Positions 53,028-62,440 of a DNA stretch of 64,000 nucleotides are shown here, piece after piece. Each line of letters opens with the position of its first letter. The first letter of the stretch is position 1. A program made the position numbers and the translations under genes. Under the pieces are notes generated by a model. That model saw only the letters and a list, made by a program, of their open reading frames with translations. It did no database searches and was not told the origin of the DNA. Origin of the DNA: Paenibacillus glycinis (GTDB lineage: Bacteria; Bacillota; Bacilli; Paenibacillales; Paenibacillaceae); contig NZ_JAAAMV010000020.1 of the NCBI RefSeq assembly GCF_009909185.1, forward strand, positions 1 to 64,000, in the 5' to 3' direction.

Positions 53028-55427
53028 ATGAATCAAGCATCATCGACGAAGCTGCAATACGCGGCGCCGGCGCGCGCATGGACCGAAGCGCTGCCCGTCG
53101 GCAACGGCCGGATCGGCGCCATGGTCTTCGGCGGCGTCGAGAAGGAGCGGATCGCGCTGAACGAGGATACGCTCTGGTCCGGCCATCCCCGGGACTGGAA
53201 CAATCCGCGGTCGAAGGAGCTTCTGCCGGCCGTGCGGGAACTGATCGCGCAAGGAAAGTACCGCGAAGCGGACCAGATGTGCCGGGAGATGATGGGCCCG
53301 CACAGCCAGGCGTACCTGCCGCTCGGCGACCTGACGCTGCGCTTCGGGCACGGTGACGTATACCGGGACTATGTCCGGGAGCTCGACGTGGCGAACGCCT
53401 TGTCCGCGGTCGAATATACGATCGGCGACGTGGTTTACAAGCGGGAAATCTTCGCTTCCCATCCGCACGGGACGCTGATCGTGCGGCTGGAATCCAGCGT
53501 GCCGGGCGCGCTGGACGTGCGCGCCCGGCTGGAGAGTCCGCTGCGCAGCCGCACGGCGGCTTCCGGAACGCGGTTCGTCCTCCGGGGCATCGCCCCGGAG
53601 ATCGCGATTCCGAGCTACGACGGCAGCAGCGGCCGGCCGCTCGTCTACGGCGACGAAGCCGTCACGGAAGCGCTGCGCTTCGAGTGCCATTTGCATGCCG
53701 TCCTCGAAGACGGCAGCCTGACGGCGGACGGCGACGGGCTTCATGTCGCCGGCAGCACGAGCGTGACGTTCTACGTGAGCGCGGCGACCAGCTTCAACGG
53801 CTTCGACAAGCTGCCGGGGAGCCAGGGCCGCGATGCCGCGGAGGCGGCAGCCAAGGCGCTCGACGCGGCGGTTGCCGTGCCGTACGAGGCAGCCAAGAGG
53901 CTTCACGCGGCCGATTACCGTCCCTTTTACGACCGGGTCGCGCTGGACCTGGGCCCATCGAAGGCCCCGGCCGGGTTGGCCACGGATAAGCGAATCGCGG
54001 CATACGGCGCTAAGGATCCGGCGCTCGTGGAGCTGCTGTTCAATTATGGCCGTTACCTGCTGATTGCCAGCTCCCGCCAAGGCACGCAGCCGGCGAATCT
54101 GCAGGGCATCTGGAACGAGTCGACGCGGCCGCCGTGGAGCAGCAATTATACGATCAACATCAATACGGAGATGAACTATTGGCCGGCCGAGACGACGAAT
54201 CTGGCGGAACTGCACGAGCCGCTGCTGGATTTCATCGGCAGCCTCGCGGTCAACGGAGCGGAGACGGCGCGCGTCAATTACGGCGCGCGCGGCTGGACGG
54301 CGCATCACAACTCCGATATTTGGGCGCTGACCTCGCCGGTCGGCGATCACGGCGCCGGCGATCCGATCTGGGTCACCTGGCCGATGGGCGGCGTATGGCT
54401 GACGCAGCACCTGTGGGAGCATTTCGCCTTCGGCGGCGATGTCGCCTATTTGCGCGAGCGCGCGTATCCGATCATGAAGGCAGCGGCGTCGTTCTGCCTG
54501 GATTGGCTGTTCGAAGACGCGGACGGCCGCCTCGTGACGGCGCCGTCGACCTCGCCCGAGCATAAATTCCGTACCGGCGAAGGCTTGGCAGCCGTCAGCA
54601 TGGCATCGACGATGGATCTCGCGCTCATCGCCGAGCTGTTCGAGAGCTGCATCGAAGCGGCGGGCCGCCTGGAGGCGGACGAGGCGTTCGCCGCGGAGCT
54701 GGCAGGAGCGCTCGAGCGCCTGCTGCCGATGGGGATCGGCAAGTACGGCCAGCTGCGGGAGTGGTTCCGGGATTTCGAGGAAGAGGACGTCCATCACCGT
54801 CATCCGTCGCATCTGTTCGGCGTTTACCCCGGCCGCCGCTTGACGGAGCGGGCGACGCCCGAGCTGTTCGCTGCCGCGAGACGGTCGCTCGAGCGCAGGG
54901 GCGACGACGGCACGGGCTGGAGCCTCGGCTGGAAGATCGGGCTGTGGGCGCATTTCGGGGAAGGCAACCGTGCGCTGAAGCTCATCTCGAATTTGCTGCA
55001 GCTCGTCAGCGAGAACAAACCGCCCGATTCCGAGAAGGGCGGCGTGTACGCCAACCTGTTCGACGCGCATCCGCCGTTCCAGATCGACGGCAACTTCGCC
55101 GCCACGGCCGGCATCGCCGAGATGCTGCTGCAATCGGACCAGGACTGCCTGGACCTGCTGCCCGCGCTGCCGGACGATTGGCGCGAAGGCTCCGTCAGGG
55201 GACTGCGGGCCCGCGGCGGGTTCGAGATCGGCATACGCTGGCGCGAAGGCAAGCTCGCGGAAGCGTCGATCATGCCGCTGCGCGACGGCCGCTGCGCGCT
55301 GCGCGCCCGCGTCGAGGTCGAAGTCGTCAATGACGGCCGAAGCGTAACAATCGCGGACGGGCAGGCAGGTTGCATCGCGTTCGACGTCAAGGCGGGCGAG
55401 ACATATCTGGTGCGGCCGAACGCCTAA
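53028..55427 (+). CDS. GH95 alpha-L-fucosidase
   Basis: A 799-residue protein, the usual GH95 length, with no signal peptide. N-terminal beta-domain from '[20 protein letters not shown]' (family hallmark '[14 protein letters not shown]...NEDTLWSG'), linker, then (alpha/alpha)6 barrel. The catalytic asparagines are Asn377/Asn379 in '[13 protein letters not shown]', the Glu candidate is Glu511 in 'STSPEHKF', and Asp687 lies in '[12 protein letters not shown]'. GH95 removes alpha-1,2-L-fucose (some members L-galactose) by inversion. The ATG at 53028 follows GAGGAGG; an upstream ATG at 52959 has no Shine-Dalgarno. It probably acts inside the cell on oligosaccharides brought in by the locus D importer, together with the GH110-like enzyme. 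Confidence 0.92.
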   Translation: MNQASSTKLQYAAPARAWTEALPVGNGRIGAMVFGGVEKERIALNEDTLWSGHPRDWNNPRSKELLPAVRELIAQGKYREADQMCREMMGPHSQAYLPLGDLTLRFGHGDVYRDYVRELDVANALSAVEYTIGDVVYKREIFASHPHGTLIVRLESSVPGALDVRARLESPLRSRTAASGTRFVLRGIAPEIAIPSYDGSSGRPLVYGDEAVTEALRFECHLHAVLEDGSLTADGDGLHVAGSTSVTFYVSAATSFNGFDKLPGSQGRDAAEAAAKALDAAVAVPYEAAKRLHAADYRPFYDRVALDLGPSKAPAGLATDKRIAAYGAKDPALVELLFNYGRYLLIASSRQGTQPANLQGIWNESTRPPWSSNYTININTEMNYWPAETTNLAELHEPLLDFIGSLAVNGAETARVNYGARGWTAHHNSDIWALTSPVGDHGAGDPIWVTWPMGGVWLTQHLWEHFAFGGDVAYLRERAYPIMKAAASFCLDWLFEDADGRLVTAPSTSPEHKFRTGEGLAAVSMASTMDLALIAELFESCIEAAGRLEADEAFAAELAGALERLLPMGIGKYGQLREWFRDFEEEDVHHRHPSHLFGVYPGRRLTERATPELFAAARRSLERRGDDGTGWSLGWKIGLWAHFGEGNRALKLISNLLQLVSENKPPDSEKGGVYANLFDAHPPFQIDGNFAATAGIAEMLLQSDQDCLDLLPALPDDWREGSVRGLRARGGFEIGIRWREGKLAEASIMPLRDGRCALRARVEVEVVNDGRSVTIADGQAGCIAFDVKAGETYLVRPNA

Positions 55428-55467
55428 TCCGCGCCGCATTCCAACATGGAGAGAAGGAGCAACACCA

Positions 55468-56016
55468 ATGATGAGCGATAAAAAATTAATTCTTTTCCTC
55501 GACAGCGGGGATACGATCGTCGACGAATCGACGGAAATTCGGGACGAAGAGGGGATCGTCGTCAGCGCGGACCTCATTCCCGGGGCGGCCGACATGGTCA
55601 AGACCCTTCATGAGCGAGGGTACACGCTGGCGCTCGTCGCCGACGGGGATGCGCAGTCGTTCAAGAACGTGTTCAAGCAGCATGGCCTCTACGATTATTT
55701 CACGACGATGATTTACTCGGAGACGATCAAGGCCTACAAGCCGAGCCCGCGCATGTTCCGCGCGGCGGCGGGCGCGCTCGAGCTGAGCGAAGCCGACTTC
55801 GGCCGGATCGTCATGGTCGGCAACAACCTGAGCCGGGACGTCAAGGGCGCCAACGCGCTCGGCATCGCCAGCGTCTTCCTCAGCTGGACGACGCGGTATC
55901 CGCACGAGCCGGCCGACGACAGCGAGCGTCCGGTCCATGTCATCCGCGAGCCCTTGGAGCTGCTGGAATTGGCCGAACGGTTGGAAGCGGAACTTCGGGC
56001 AGCGGAGTCGGCCTAA
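55468..56016 (+). CDS. HAD-superfamily hydrolase with variant motif I
   Basis: A 182-residue Rossmannoid HAD protein. Motif I is 'FLDSGDTIVD' (nucleophile Asp12): the position two residues on, normally the acid/base Asp, is Gly14. Motif II is probably the 'LVADGD' region, motif III the Lys in 'KAYKPSPRMF', motif IV 'RIVMVGNNLSRDVKGANALG'. Lack of the second Asp is seen in HAD dehalogenases and phosphonatases, so a phosphatase role is uncertain. GAAGGAGC precedes the ATG pair, 40 bp after GH95, so it is probably co-transcribed with the two glycosidases. Confidence 0.85.
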   Translation: MMSDKKLILFLDSGDTIVDESTEIRDEEGIVVSADLIPGAADMVKTLHERGYTLALVADGDAQSFKNVFKQHGLYDYFTTMIYSETIKAYKPSPRMFRAAAGALELSEADFGRIVMVGNNLSRDVKGANALGIASVFLSWTTRYPHEPADDSERPVHVIREPLELLELAERLEAELRAAESA

Positions 56017-56126
56017 ATCGCGGATCCCGCCCGATCGCGCAAATTGAATAGCAACTCGTCCACACCAGAGCATTTCCGTTTTCATAGAATGGAAATATCT
56101 GATAGGGAAGGAGTTGAACTTCAATT

Positions 56127-56543
56127 ATGGCACAATTAATCAACTACAACGTCAGCGTTCCCGCAGTCGCCACGAACCAAGTCGCGATCACCGCGCCGCT
56201 CACGCCGAACAAAATCATCCTCGCGGAGCTTGGCATCTACGTTCTCCCGCAATACGCCAACAACAACCGCGTGCAGCTGATCGCTTCCTTCGGCGCGCAA
56301 GGCGTGGCCAGCTTGCCGTCCCTGCTGTTCCGCGTATTCCGCGGAACGCAAGAAATCTATTATGGCTTGCATGGGTTGGAATCCGGCTTCGAGCATTACG
56401 GCCTGATCACGTTCCAAGTCATCGACATCAACGTTGCTGCAGGCGCGCACGGCTATTCCGTTTACGTCGAGAACCTGACGGCGGGCACGACGGGCCAAAT
56501 CATCGGCCCTATGAGCCTCAGCGCATCCGTATTCGCGGTCTAA
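56127..56543 (+). CDS. 138-residue beta-rich protein, unknown, possibly spore-surface
   Basis: A protein of 138 residues with almost no charged residues, alternating hydrophobic and small residues throughout ('VSVPAVATNQVAITAPLTPN', 'YSVYVENLTAGTTGQIIGPM'), as in a jelly-roll or trimeric surface domain. No signal peptide or membrane segment. GGAAGGAG precedes the ATG. About 40 bp upstream CATAGAAT (56083-56090) resembles a sigma-E/K -10 box (CATANNNT), which would fit a mother-cell spore-coat or exosporium protein. Function is not recognised; the spore idea is inference. A strong terminator follows. Confidence 0.65.
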   Translation: MAQLINYNVSVPAVATNQVAITAPLTPNKIILAELGIYVLPQYANNNRVQLIASFGAQGVASLPSLLFRVFRGTQEIYYGLHGLESGFEHYGLITFQVIDINVAAGAHGYSVYVENLTAGTTGQIIGPMSLSASVFAV

Positions 56544-56567
56544 GCGCTTCCTTCATCGGTCGCAAAC

Positions 56568-56596
56568 AAGACGAGCATTCACTTGCTCGTCTTTTT
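56568..56596 (+). terminator. intrinsic terminator after the 138-residue gene
   Basis: AAGACGAGCA-ttcact-TGCTCGTCTT with the T-tract TTTTT. Confidence 0.85.
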
Positions 56597-56665
56597 GCTT
56601 TATACATAATTTTCCCTCTTTCCACAAACAATGTACGTGAAGCGGCAGAAAGAGGGAGAACGAAC

Positions 56666-57496
56666 ATGAACAGGAAACGCAATAAGAAAATCGGAAGCGC
56701 GGCGGTTGCCGCCGCTTTGTGCTTGACCTTGTTTCCCTTATCGGGACGGGCATCGAACGCGGCCCCGGAAGGCAAGCCGACATCGGTTCAAGGCCATCGT
56801 CAAGTCGCCATCGTCATCGACGATTTCGGCAACGGCATGACGGGCACGCCGGAAATGATGGCGCTGCCCGTCAAATTCACGACGGCCATCATGCCGTTCA
56901 TGCCGACCACGAAGCAGGACGCGGAGCTCGCGCACAAGCTGGGCGACGACGTCATCGTGCATATGCCGATGGAGCCGGTCAGGGGCAAGCCGGAATGGCT
57001 CGGCCCCGGCGCCATCACGACGGCGATGAGCGATGCCGAGATCCGCAAACGGGTGGAGGCGGCGATCGCGGACGTGCCGTACGCCGTTGGCATGAACAAT
57101 CATATGGGCTCCAAAGCGACGGCGGACGAACGGGTCATGCGCGTCGTGCTGACCGTCGTGAAGGAGAAGGGGCTGTTCTTCCTGGACAGCCGGACCACCT
57201 ACAAGACGGTGCTGCCCAAGCTGACGGCCGAACTTGGCGTCCCGCTCTTGTCCAATCAAGTGTTCCTGGACGACGTTTATTCGACGAGCCATATCACGAA
57301 GCAGCTTGGCGTGCTCCGCGAATACTTGAAGAACAACGATAGCTGCGTCACGATCGGCCATGTCGGGCCGCCGGGCAAATTAACCGCCGCCGTGCTCAAG
57401 AGCGCCATTCCCCGGATGCAGGGCGATACGCAGTTCGTGAAATTGTCCGAAATGGTCGTGCCTTCAGCGGAGAAGGATGTAATTCCGCACCCCTGA
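56666..57496 (+). CDS. divergent polysaccharide deacetylase (YibQ-like)
   Basis: A 276-residue secreted protein with signal peptide (about residues 1-31, 'LFPLSGRASNA'). The deacetylase-like fold opens 'VAIVIDDFGNGMTGTPEM', then 'DDVIVHMPMEP', 'VGMNNHMGSKATAD' and 'FFLDSRTTY', which are the blocks of the divergent polysaccharide deacetylase (DUF610) family with its Asp-Asp and His metal-site candidates. The substrate is unknown, presumably a wall or exopolysaccharide. GGGAGAAC precedes the ATG. The last 33 bp overlap the end of the convergent amidase gene. Confidence 0.88.
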   Translation: MNRKRNKKIGSAAVAAALCLTLFPLSGRASNAAPEGKPTSVQGHRQVAIVIDDFGNGMTGTPEMMALPVKFTTAIMPFMPTTKQDAELAHKLGDDVIVHMPMEPVRGKPEWLGPGAITTAMSDAEIRKRVEAAIADVPYAVGMNNHMGSKATADERVMRVVLTVVKEKGLFFLDSRTTYKTVLPKLTAELGVPLLSNQVFLDDVYSTSHITKQLGVLREYLKNNDSCVTIGHVGPPGKLTAAVLKSAIPRMQGDTQFVKLSEMVVPSAEKDVIPHP

Positions 57497-58237
57497 GGCG
57501 ATAGCGGCCGCGATCTCCTCCTGCTTGCGGGGATCGGTCAGCATGGCCCGGTCGCTTTCGTGGCTGATGAAGCCCATTTCCACGATGACGGCGGGCTGTC
57601 TCACGACATTGAGCAGGTAGAAGGGCTTGCCGACGCGCGGGAGGCCGCGCGTGTTTTGCCTGCGGTTCAGCGCGTCTTGGATGCAGAAGGCAAGCAGCGC
57701 GCTTTCGCCTTCGTTCTGATGCAGCACGAGCGGTCCGTATTCCGTGCGGTCCGGGGCCCAGTTGACGTGGATGCTGACGAGGATCTGGGTGTTGATTTCC
57801 TTGGTCAGCTGGCTGCGCTGGGACAAGTCTCGGCGATGCCGCGACGCGGACGGATTCCACCGGTTGTCGTCGCTCAGCGCGTAATCGCCGCTGCGGTTCA
57901 TGATGGCGCGGACCCCGCCGGACTGCAGCATGGCGTACAATTTCGTGGCGACGGCGAGGTTGATGTCCTTCTCCAAAATGTCCTCATGATGCGCCCCGCC
58001 GTCGATGCCTCCGTGACCCACGTCGATCAATACCTGGGCGGTCGGCAGCGCGCGGCTGTAATCCGTCGGCAGCTGGCTGTCCAGCAGCGATTGCGCGGAC
58101 GGGGCGGAATCCTTCGCTTCCGCCGGTTCGGCACCGCGCGAATAAGACGTGCCCGTCGGGCATCCGCCATACAGCAGGATAACGCCGGCGCACAACGACA
58201 CGGCCAAGCGAAACGAAAGAAGCTTCTTGCGGCGCAT
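57464..58237 (-). CDS. N-acetylmuramoyl-L-alanine amidase (Amidase_3), secreted
   Basis: A 257-residue protein with a hydrophobic N-terminus and a possible lipobox ('LYGGC', Cys26), a linker and an Amidase_3 domain from about residue 66. Zinc-ligand candidates: His75 in 'DVGHGG', Glu89 in 'ILEKD', His in 'VSIHVNW'; catalytic Glu in 'VIVEMGFISH'. The family is the CwlD-like branch used in vegetative or spore-cortex peptidoglycan. The start at 58237 is 7 bp after GGAGGAGGG; ATGs two and 21 codons earlier are less likely. It converges on the deacetylase, both acting on envelope glycans. CwlD-like and CwlC-like roles cannot be separated from sequence alone. Confidence 0.9.
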   Translation of the reverse strand: MRRKKLLSFRLAVSLCAGVILLYGGCPTGTSYSRGAEPAEAKDSAPSAQSLLDSQLPTDYSRALPTAQVLIDVGHGGIDGGAHHEDILEKDINLAVATKLYAMLQSGGVRAIMNRSGDYALSDDNRWNPSASRHRRDLSQRSQLTKEINTQILVSIHVNWAPDRTEYGPLVLHQNEGESALLAFCIQDALNRRQNTRGLPRVGKPFYLLNVVRQPAVIVEMGFISHESDRAMLTDPRKQEEIAAAIASGVRNYILLR

Positions 58238-58386
58238 CGTCATCCCTCCTCCATTTCCAAAATGATTATCCTTAGCGTGGCACAGACCAAGGGAACTCAT
58301 GCATGTTTGAAAGAAATGATTCGCGGGGACACTGTGGATAACGGAGTTCCGTACCCATACCTTAACGAAGAGGAGCGTTCGAAAGC

Positions 58387-58569
58387 ATGGAAAAGACCGA
58401 GGACTACATCAAATTCATGACCGGCAAAGTCGTGGATTATATGGAGACGCCCCAGGAGCAGCGCAAAGAAAACCGCAAAAAAGCCAAAGCCGCTAAGGAG
58501 CCTTGGCTGACGCGATGGTTCGGCTTGGGCGGCTTCGCGCTCGCCCAGTGGATCAAATCCCGCGACTGA
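58387..58569 (+). CDS. YqzE-family small protein
   Basis: A 60-residue protein: 'DYIKFMTGKVVDYMETPQEQ' then a Lys/Ala helix and 'RWFGLGGFALAQWIKS'. The acidic aromatic start, middle 'TP.E.RK' and C-terminal 'WFG' match the YqzE family, encoded next to the comG operon in Bacillus; function unknown. Here no comG gene is near. AAGAGGAGCG lies before the ATG. Confidence 0.75.
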   Translation: MEKTEDYIKFMTGKVVDYMETPQEQRKENRKKAKAAKEPWLTRWFGLGGFALAQWIKSRD

Positions 58570-58580
58570 CGATCGAACGG

Positions 58581-59474
58581 TTATTTGTAGAAATGCCCCT
58601 CCCGGCTCAACGCTTCGAACGGGATATACCGCGTGCCGGGGAAGCTCTGTTCGAAAGCCACGTACAACCGTCCGTCGTTCCAGTCGTGATAGCCGACCGC
58701 GGGCAGCACGTACAGCACGGTGGATCGGAACAGCTCGGCGGTGTAGCGGACCTGTGCCAGCTTGTCCAGCATTCCGGTCAAGCCCTTCAGCTGCTCTGCC
58801 GAGAGCGGGGCGTTGGTCAGCCACGGCAGGCGTTCGAACGGATCGAAGGTCCGATTCGTTTTGGCCGCCGTGAGTTTGCTGATCTCCGGCGTGCCGGCGA
58901 AATCGGCCGGTACCGGTCGTTTCGTCTGCTCGAGCCAGGCTTGCTCGTCGATCGGCAGCGCTTCGCCCGTCCATGCGTCCAAATAATACGTTTCTCCGCT
59001 CGCGGCCGTCCATTTCCAGGCGGCCAGCATCGGGGAGAAGTAAAGCCGTTCCAGCCGGAGCGGCTTTTTGGCGATTTCGTCGTATCCGCCGATTAAGCCC
59101 TGGCGGATCAGCGCGTTGTACATCGTATCGGGATCGAAGGCGGGATGCCGGCCGGCGCCGTATTCGCCAAGCTGATAGCCGCCTTCCGGCGTGGCGTTTA
59201 CGATCATGTAGCCGACCGGCTTTCCGTCATGCGCGAACGTGACGAGCCAGCCGTGCGTGCCCGGTCCGAGCGGCGAGATGGAGCGGGACGCGCCGTTCCA
59301 GGCGCTGAAAGCCGGCTGTTTCGACAACGCGTCCGTCCAAGTCCGGACGTGCTGCTGCAGCGGCGCATCGGCGGTTTGGGCGGCATCCGGCACGGAAGCC
59401 GCAGCCGCGCGCATCGGCGCGCTCACGATCAGCATCACCGACAACGCGGCAAGAATCGCGGTCCATTTTTTCAT
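58581..59474 (-). CDS. secreted protein of unknown function
   Basis: A 297-residue protein, signal peptide to about residue 28 ('AAAASVPDA'), then mixed alpha/beta with segments 'WLVTFAHDGKPVGYMIVNAT' and 'YYLDAWTGEALPI' resembling PepSY-like or similar export-associated folds only vaguely. I do not recognise the family. The start is placed at 59474 (second or third Met), because AGGTGAT lies about 8 bp before it on the minus strand; the frame opens at 59525. It converges on yqzE with 11 bp between. Confidence 0.6.
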   Translation of the reverse strand: MKKWTAILAALSVMLIVSAPMRAAAASVPDAAQTADAPLQQHVRTWTDALSKQPAFSAWNGASRSISPLGPGTHGWLVTFAHDGKPVGYMIVNATPEGGYQLGEYGAGRHPAFDPDTMYNALIRQGLIGGYDEIAKKPLRLERLYFSPMLAAWKWTAASGETYYLDAWTGEALPIDEQAWLEQTKRPVPADFAGTPEISKLTAAKTNRTFDPFERLPWLTNAPLSAEQLKGLTGMLDKLAQVRYTAELFRSTVLYVLPAVGYHDWNDGRLYVAFEQSFPGTRYIPFEALSREGHFYK

Positions 59475-59645
59475 AAACGGCATCACCTGCTGTTTCTGTA
59501 GAATAGGGCGACGAAGGGCTGACATAACCAGACACTTGCTATTGTAGCGCAGCGCGCGCGGGGAAGTTGTTGGTTCCTGTCAGGGAAGCGGGACGAGCAC
59601 CGTTCTATTTTTGCCGGAATAAGGGAGGTCGTTGTCGCAATTTCG

Positions 59646-60602
59646 CTACCCGATGCCCTGCAGGTAGAAGATGCCGCAGTTCGTCGCCGAAACGCTGACC
59701 CGCGGCTCGTATTGCCAGCGGATCTCGTCCTGCCTGCGCTCGTATTGTTCCGCGATGAGCGGGCGATGTTCTTCTTCCGCGCCTTCGATCAACGGCTCGT
59801 AGTAATGGCGGATCGTGGACAGCTCTTCTTCCAACCGGCGAGCGGCCGCGTCGGCCCATCCGTAATCGTACGCGCGCAGCTTGCGTTCCAGGATTCCCTC
59901 GGCGATGGAAGCGGCTTTGTTGAGCGTGATCGCATTTTTGGCGGTATGGACGTTCGGCGGCAGCTTCGGCGTCATCTTGTGCTGCAGCAGCCGGTCGTTG
60001 AACTGCTCCAGGCATTGGCCGGTCGCCAGCGAGATGCCGAAGGAATGGATTTCTTCCCGCTTCATGTCGCACAGGAATTCTACTTTCATATTAACCCCGA
60101 GCCAGGCGCTGTAAGCAGTCGAATGCAGCGGGTGGCTGGTGCGCTTCTCCGGTTCCTGGAACAGGCACAGGTAGCTGCCGCCGAGCTTGGCGGACTGGAA
60201 CAGCTGCTCCAGCCGCCGCGCGCCGAAGTGCAAATCCTCCCGAGCCATCCGCGCGCTCGGGTTAATCGTGCTGTTCAGGTAACCGAACGAACGGCCGAAA
60301 GCGGCTTCGCCGGCGGCGCCCGCGGAACCCGCGGCGGGTTTCTGCGGAACGGGAGGCTTCTGCTTGGCGGCTGCGTCGGCCTCGTCGTATTTGTTCTTGT
60401 CCGTGACCAGCAGCATGGACATGGTCTCCGGCTCGGCGCCGGTCCGATCCACGAAGCTCCAGTAATAAGGACGGTTCGTCAAATCCCGGTCCGCGCGGGG
60501 GGACAGCTTCACTTGAAAATGCGCGGGCGATTTCTCGACGATCCGGCAGTCCGTCGCTTCCAGGTAGCGTTGGACGAATTTGTGGATTTGGCGCTCGTTC
60601 AT
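59646..60602 (-). CDS. yqhG: YqhG-family protein
   Basis: A 318-residue soluble protein matching the YqhG family in its start 'MNERQIHKFVQRYLEATDCR' and the C-terminal 'TNCGIFYLQGIG'. The function is unknown, but it is encoded with the SNF2-type helicase YqhH in Bacillus and here overlaps it by 4 bp (ATGA), so the two form one unit. A Lys/Pro/Ala-rich insert lies near residues 78-100. Start codon fixed by the overlap. Confidence 0.88.
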   Translation of the reverse strand: MNERQIHKFVQRYLEATDCRIVEKSPAHFQVKLSPRADRDLTNRPYYWSFVDRTGAEPETMSMLLVTDKNKYDEADAAAKQKPPVPQKPAAGSAGAAGEAAFGRSFGYLNSTINPSARMAREDLHFGARRLEQLFQSAKLGGSYLCLFQEPEKRTSHPLHSTAYSAWLGVNMKVEFLCDMKREEIHSFGISLATGQCLEQFNDRLLQHKMTPKLPPNVHTAKNAITLNKAASIAEGILERKLRAYDYGWADAAARRLEEELSTIRHYYEPLIEGAEEEHRPLIAEQYERRQDEIRWQYEPRVSVSATNCGIFYLQGIG

Positions 60603-62440
60603 GGTCTCACCTCGATCGTTTGTCCGACGGCGTTCAGGACGGCGTCGACCGCTCCGAGATCGACGGGCTCATCGAGCTCCACTTCGTCCCGGATGCGGCT
60701 GAGCGAGCTGCCGAGCTCGTCGATGCCTTCTTTGAGCGCGTCCTTGTTCGTCCCCGCTTCCAGCAGCAGCCGGGCAAGGCGCTGCTCGAGCGTTTCGTTC
60801 TTCTCGAAGCGCTCTAGAATATGATCCAGCTCGCCGATGACGAGCTCGAACAGATTGATCTTCTCGTGCAGCAGGCTGACGATATGCTCTTCGATCGTGC
60901 CGATCGTGCACAGGTTGTAGATGTGCACGTCGCTCGTCTGCCCGAGCCGGTGCACGCGCCCGATCCGCTGCTCGACGCGCATGGGATTCCAAGGCAGATC
61001 GAAGTTGATCATATGGTGGCAGAACTGCAGGTTGATGCCTTCGCCGCCGGCTTCCGTCGCGATCAGCACCTGCGCCCGGCCGCGGAACAGATCCATCATC
61101 CAGTCCTTCTTGCCGCGGTTCATGCCGCCTCTGTACGGAACGGCCACCATGTTGTGGGAACGGAAGTACTGCAGGAGATATTCCTGCGTCGCCCGGTATT
61201 CCGTGAAAATGATGACCTTGTCGTTCATTTCGCGGACGAGCTCCATCGCTTTCTCCGCCTTCGTGTTGGCTTGAATGCCGCGGATGACCTCGACCAGCTG
61301 CCAGATCTTCGCGCGAACCGGCGAGTCCTCCGGCGTCTTCTTGAACATGTTGACGAGCGTCAGGAAGACGGCGTCGCGGCTGCTGCATACCTCGCGCTGG
61401 AGCGTGACGAGCGACAGCATGCTCGTCCAATCGCCTTGATTCTCGTCGAACCGTTCCCGAACGAAATTGGTGACGGCGTCGTAGAGCGCCTGCTCTTCGG
61501 CCGACAGCTTCAGCCGGATGTTCTTGACGATCCGCTTCGTGAAATGGATGCCGCCGTCGCCGCGCCGATTCCGGATCATGACCGCCTGCAGCGCCTCCTG
61601 CAGCTGGTCCTCGTTCTTCGGCAGCCGCTTGTCCACGACGAAATTCGCCGCGAACTCGTTCTGGCCGCCGAGTTGGCCCGGCTTCAGCAGCGTGATCAGG
61701 TTGAAGAGCTCGTCCAGGTCGTTCTGAACCGGCGTCGCCGTCAGCAGCAGGCAGTATTTCTTGCGCATCGCGTTGACGAACTGATAATTGGTCGTCTTCT
61801 TGTTCTTCAGCTTATGCGCCTCGTCGATGATCAGCATGTCGTAATCCTGGTTCAAGAGCTTGTCGCGGTGCGGGTCGCGCTTCGCCGTGTCCATGGAGGC
61901 GACGACGACGTCATAGCCCCAGGAATGGTCTTTCTTCTGCGCGTAAGCGGAGATGCCGAACTTGGTGTTCAGCTCGCGCACCCACTGCAGCACGAGCGAG
62001 GCGGGCACGAGGATGAGCGCGCGTTTGACGAGTCCGCGAACCATGTATTCCTTCAGGACGAGCCCGGCTTCGATCGTCTTGCCGAGACCGACCTCGTCGG
62101 CCAGGATCGCCCGGCCGCTCATTTCGTGCAGTACTTTGCGGGCGGTGCTGATCTGATGCGGCATGGGCTCGAACGAAGGCAGGCTGCGCAGGCACTGCAA
62201 GTCGTCGAAGCTGCTCACCAGCTTGGATTGTTCCGCTTCCACGGCAAGCTGGTACAAGGTCCAGTCGTCCCAAGGACCGTTGCGGTCGACGCGTTCCTGC
62301 AGCTGCTGCAGCCAGGCGCGGTCGAAATGAAGCTCGACGCCGGGATGAAGAAGCTTGCGTTTGGGCGTTCCTGCGCCCGCGCCGCTCGGACTCGAAGAGA
62401 GCTGCTGTTCGCCATTGGCGGAATCGTTACTCGGATGCAT
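60599..62440 (-). CDS. yqhH: SNF2-family helicase-like ATPase (YqhH)
   Basis: A 613-residue SNF2/Rad54-type translocase. A 30-residue low-complexity N-terminus, Walker A 'DEVGLGKT' (115-122), DEAH box at 206-209 ('IIDEAHKLKN'), the motif III region 'LLLTATPVQND', and helicase C with 'TEAGGEGINLQFCHHMINFD' and 'QRIGRVHRLGQT'. The C-terminus ends in a charged helical stretch. It should remodel protein-DNA complexes; the specific role is unknown. AAAGGAG precedes the start. Co-transcribed with yqhG. Confidence 0.93.
   Translation of the reverse strand: MHPSNDSANGEQQLSSSPSGAGAGTPKRKLLHPGVELHFDRAWLQQLQERVDRNGPWDDWTLYQLAVEAEQSKLVSSFDDLQCLRSLPSFEPMPHQISTARKVLHEMSGRAILADEVGLGKTIEAGLVLKEYMVRGLVKRALILVPASLVLQWVRELNTKFGISAYAQKKDHSWGYDVVVASMDTAKRDPHRDKLLNQDYDMLIIDEAHKLKNKKTTNYQFVNAMRKKYCLLLTATPVQNDLDELFNLITLLKPGQLGGQNEFAANFVVDKRLPKNEDQLQEALQAVMIRNRRGDGGIHFTKRIVKNIRLKLSAEEQALYDAVTNFVRERFDENQGDWTSMLSLVTLQREVCSSRDAVFLTLVNMFKKTPEDSPVRAKIWQLVEVIRGIQANTKAEKAMELVREMNDKVIIFTEYRATQEYLLQYFRSHNMVAVPYRGGMNRGKKDWMMDLFRGRAQVLIATEAGGEGINLQFCHHMINFDLPWNPMRVEQRIGRVHRLGQTSDVHIYNLCTIGTIEEHIVSLLHEKINLFELVIGELDHILERFEKNETLEQRLARLLLEAGTNKDALKEGIDELGSSLSRIRDEVELDEPVDLGAVDAVLNAVGQTIEVRP

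Noticed and set aside
53040-55601. An 853-codon open frame on the strand opposite the GH95 gene
   Set aside because: High-GC codon bias leaves the antisense frame open; its translation is Arg/Gln/Asp-rich without domains, and GH95 on the plus strand is unmistakable.
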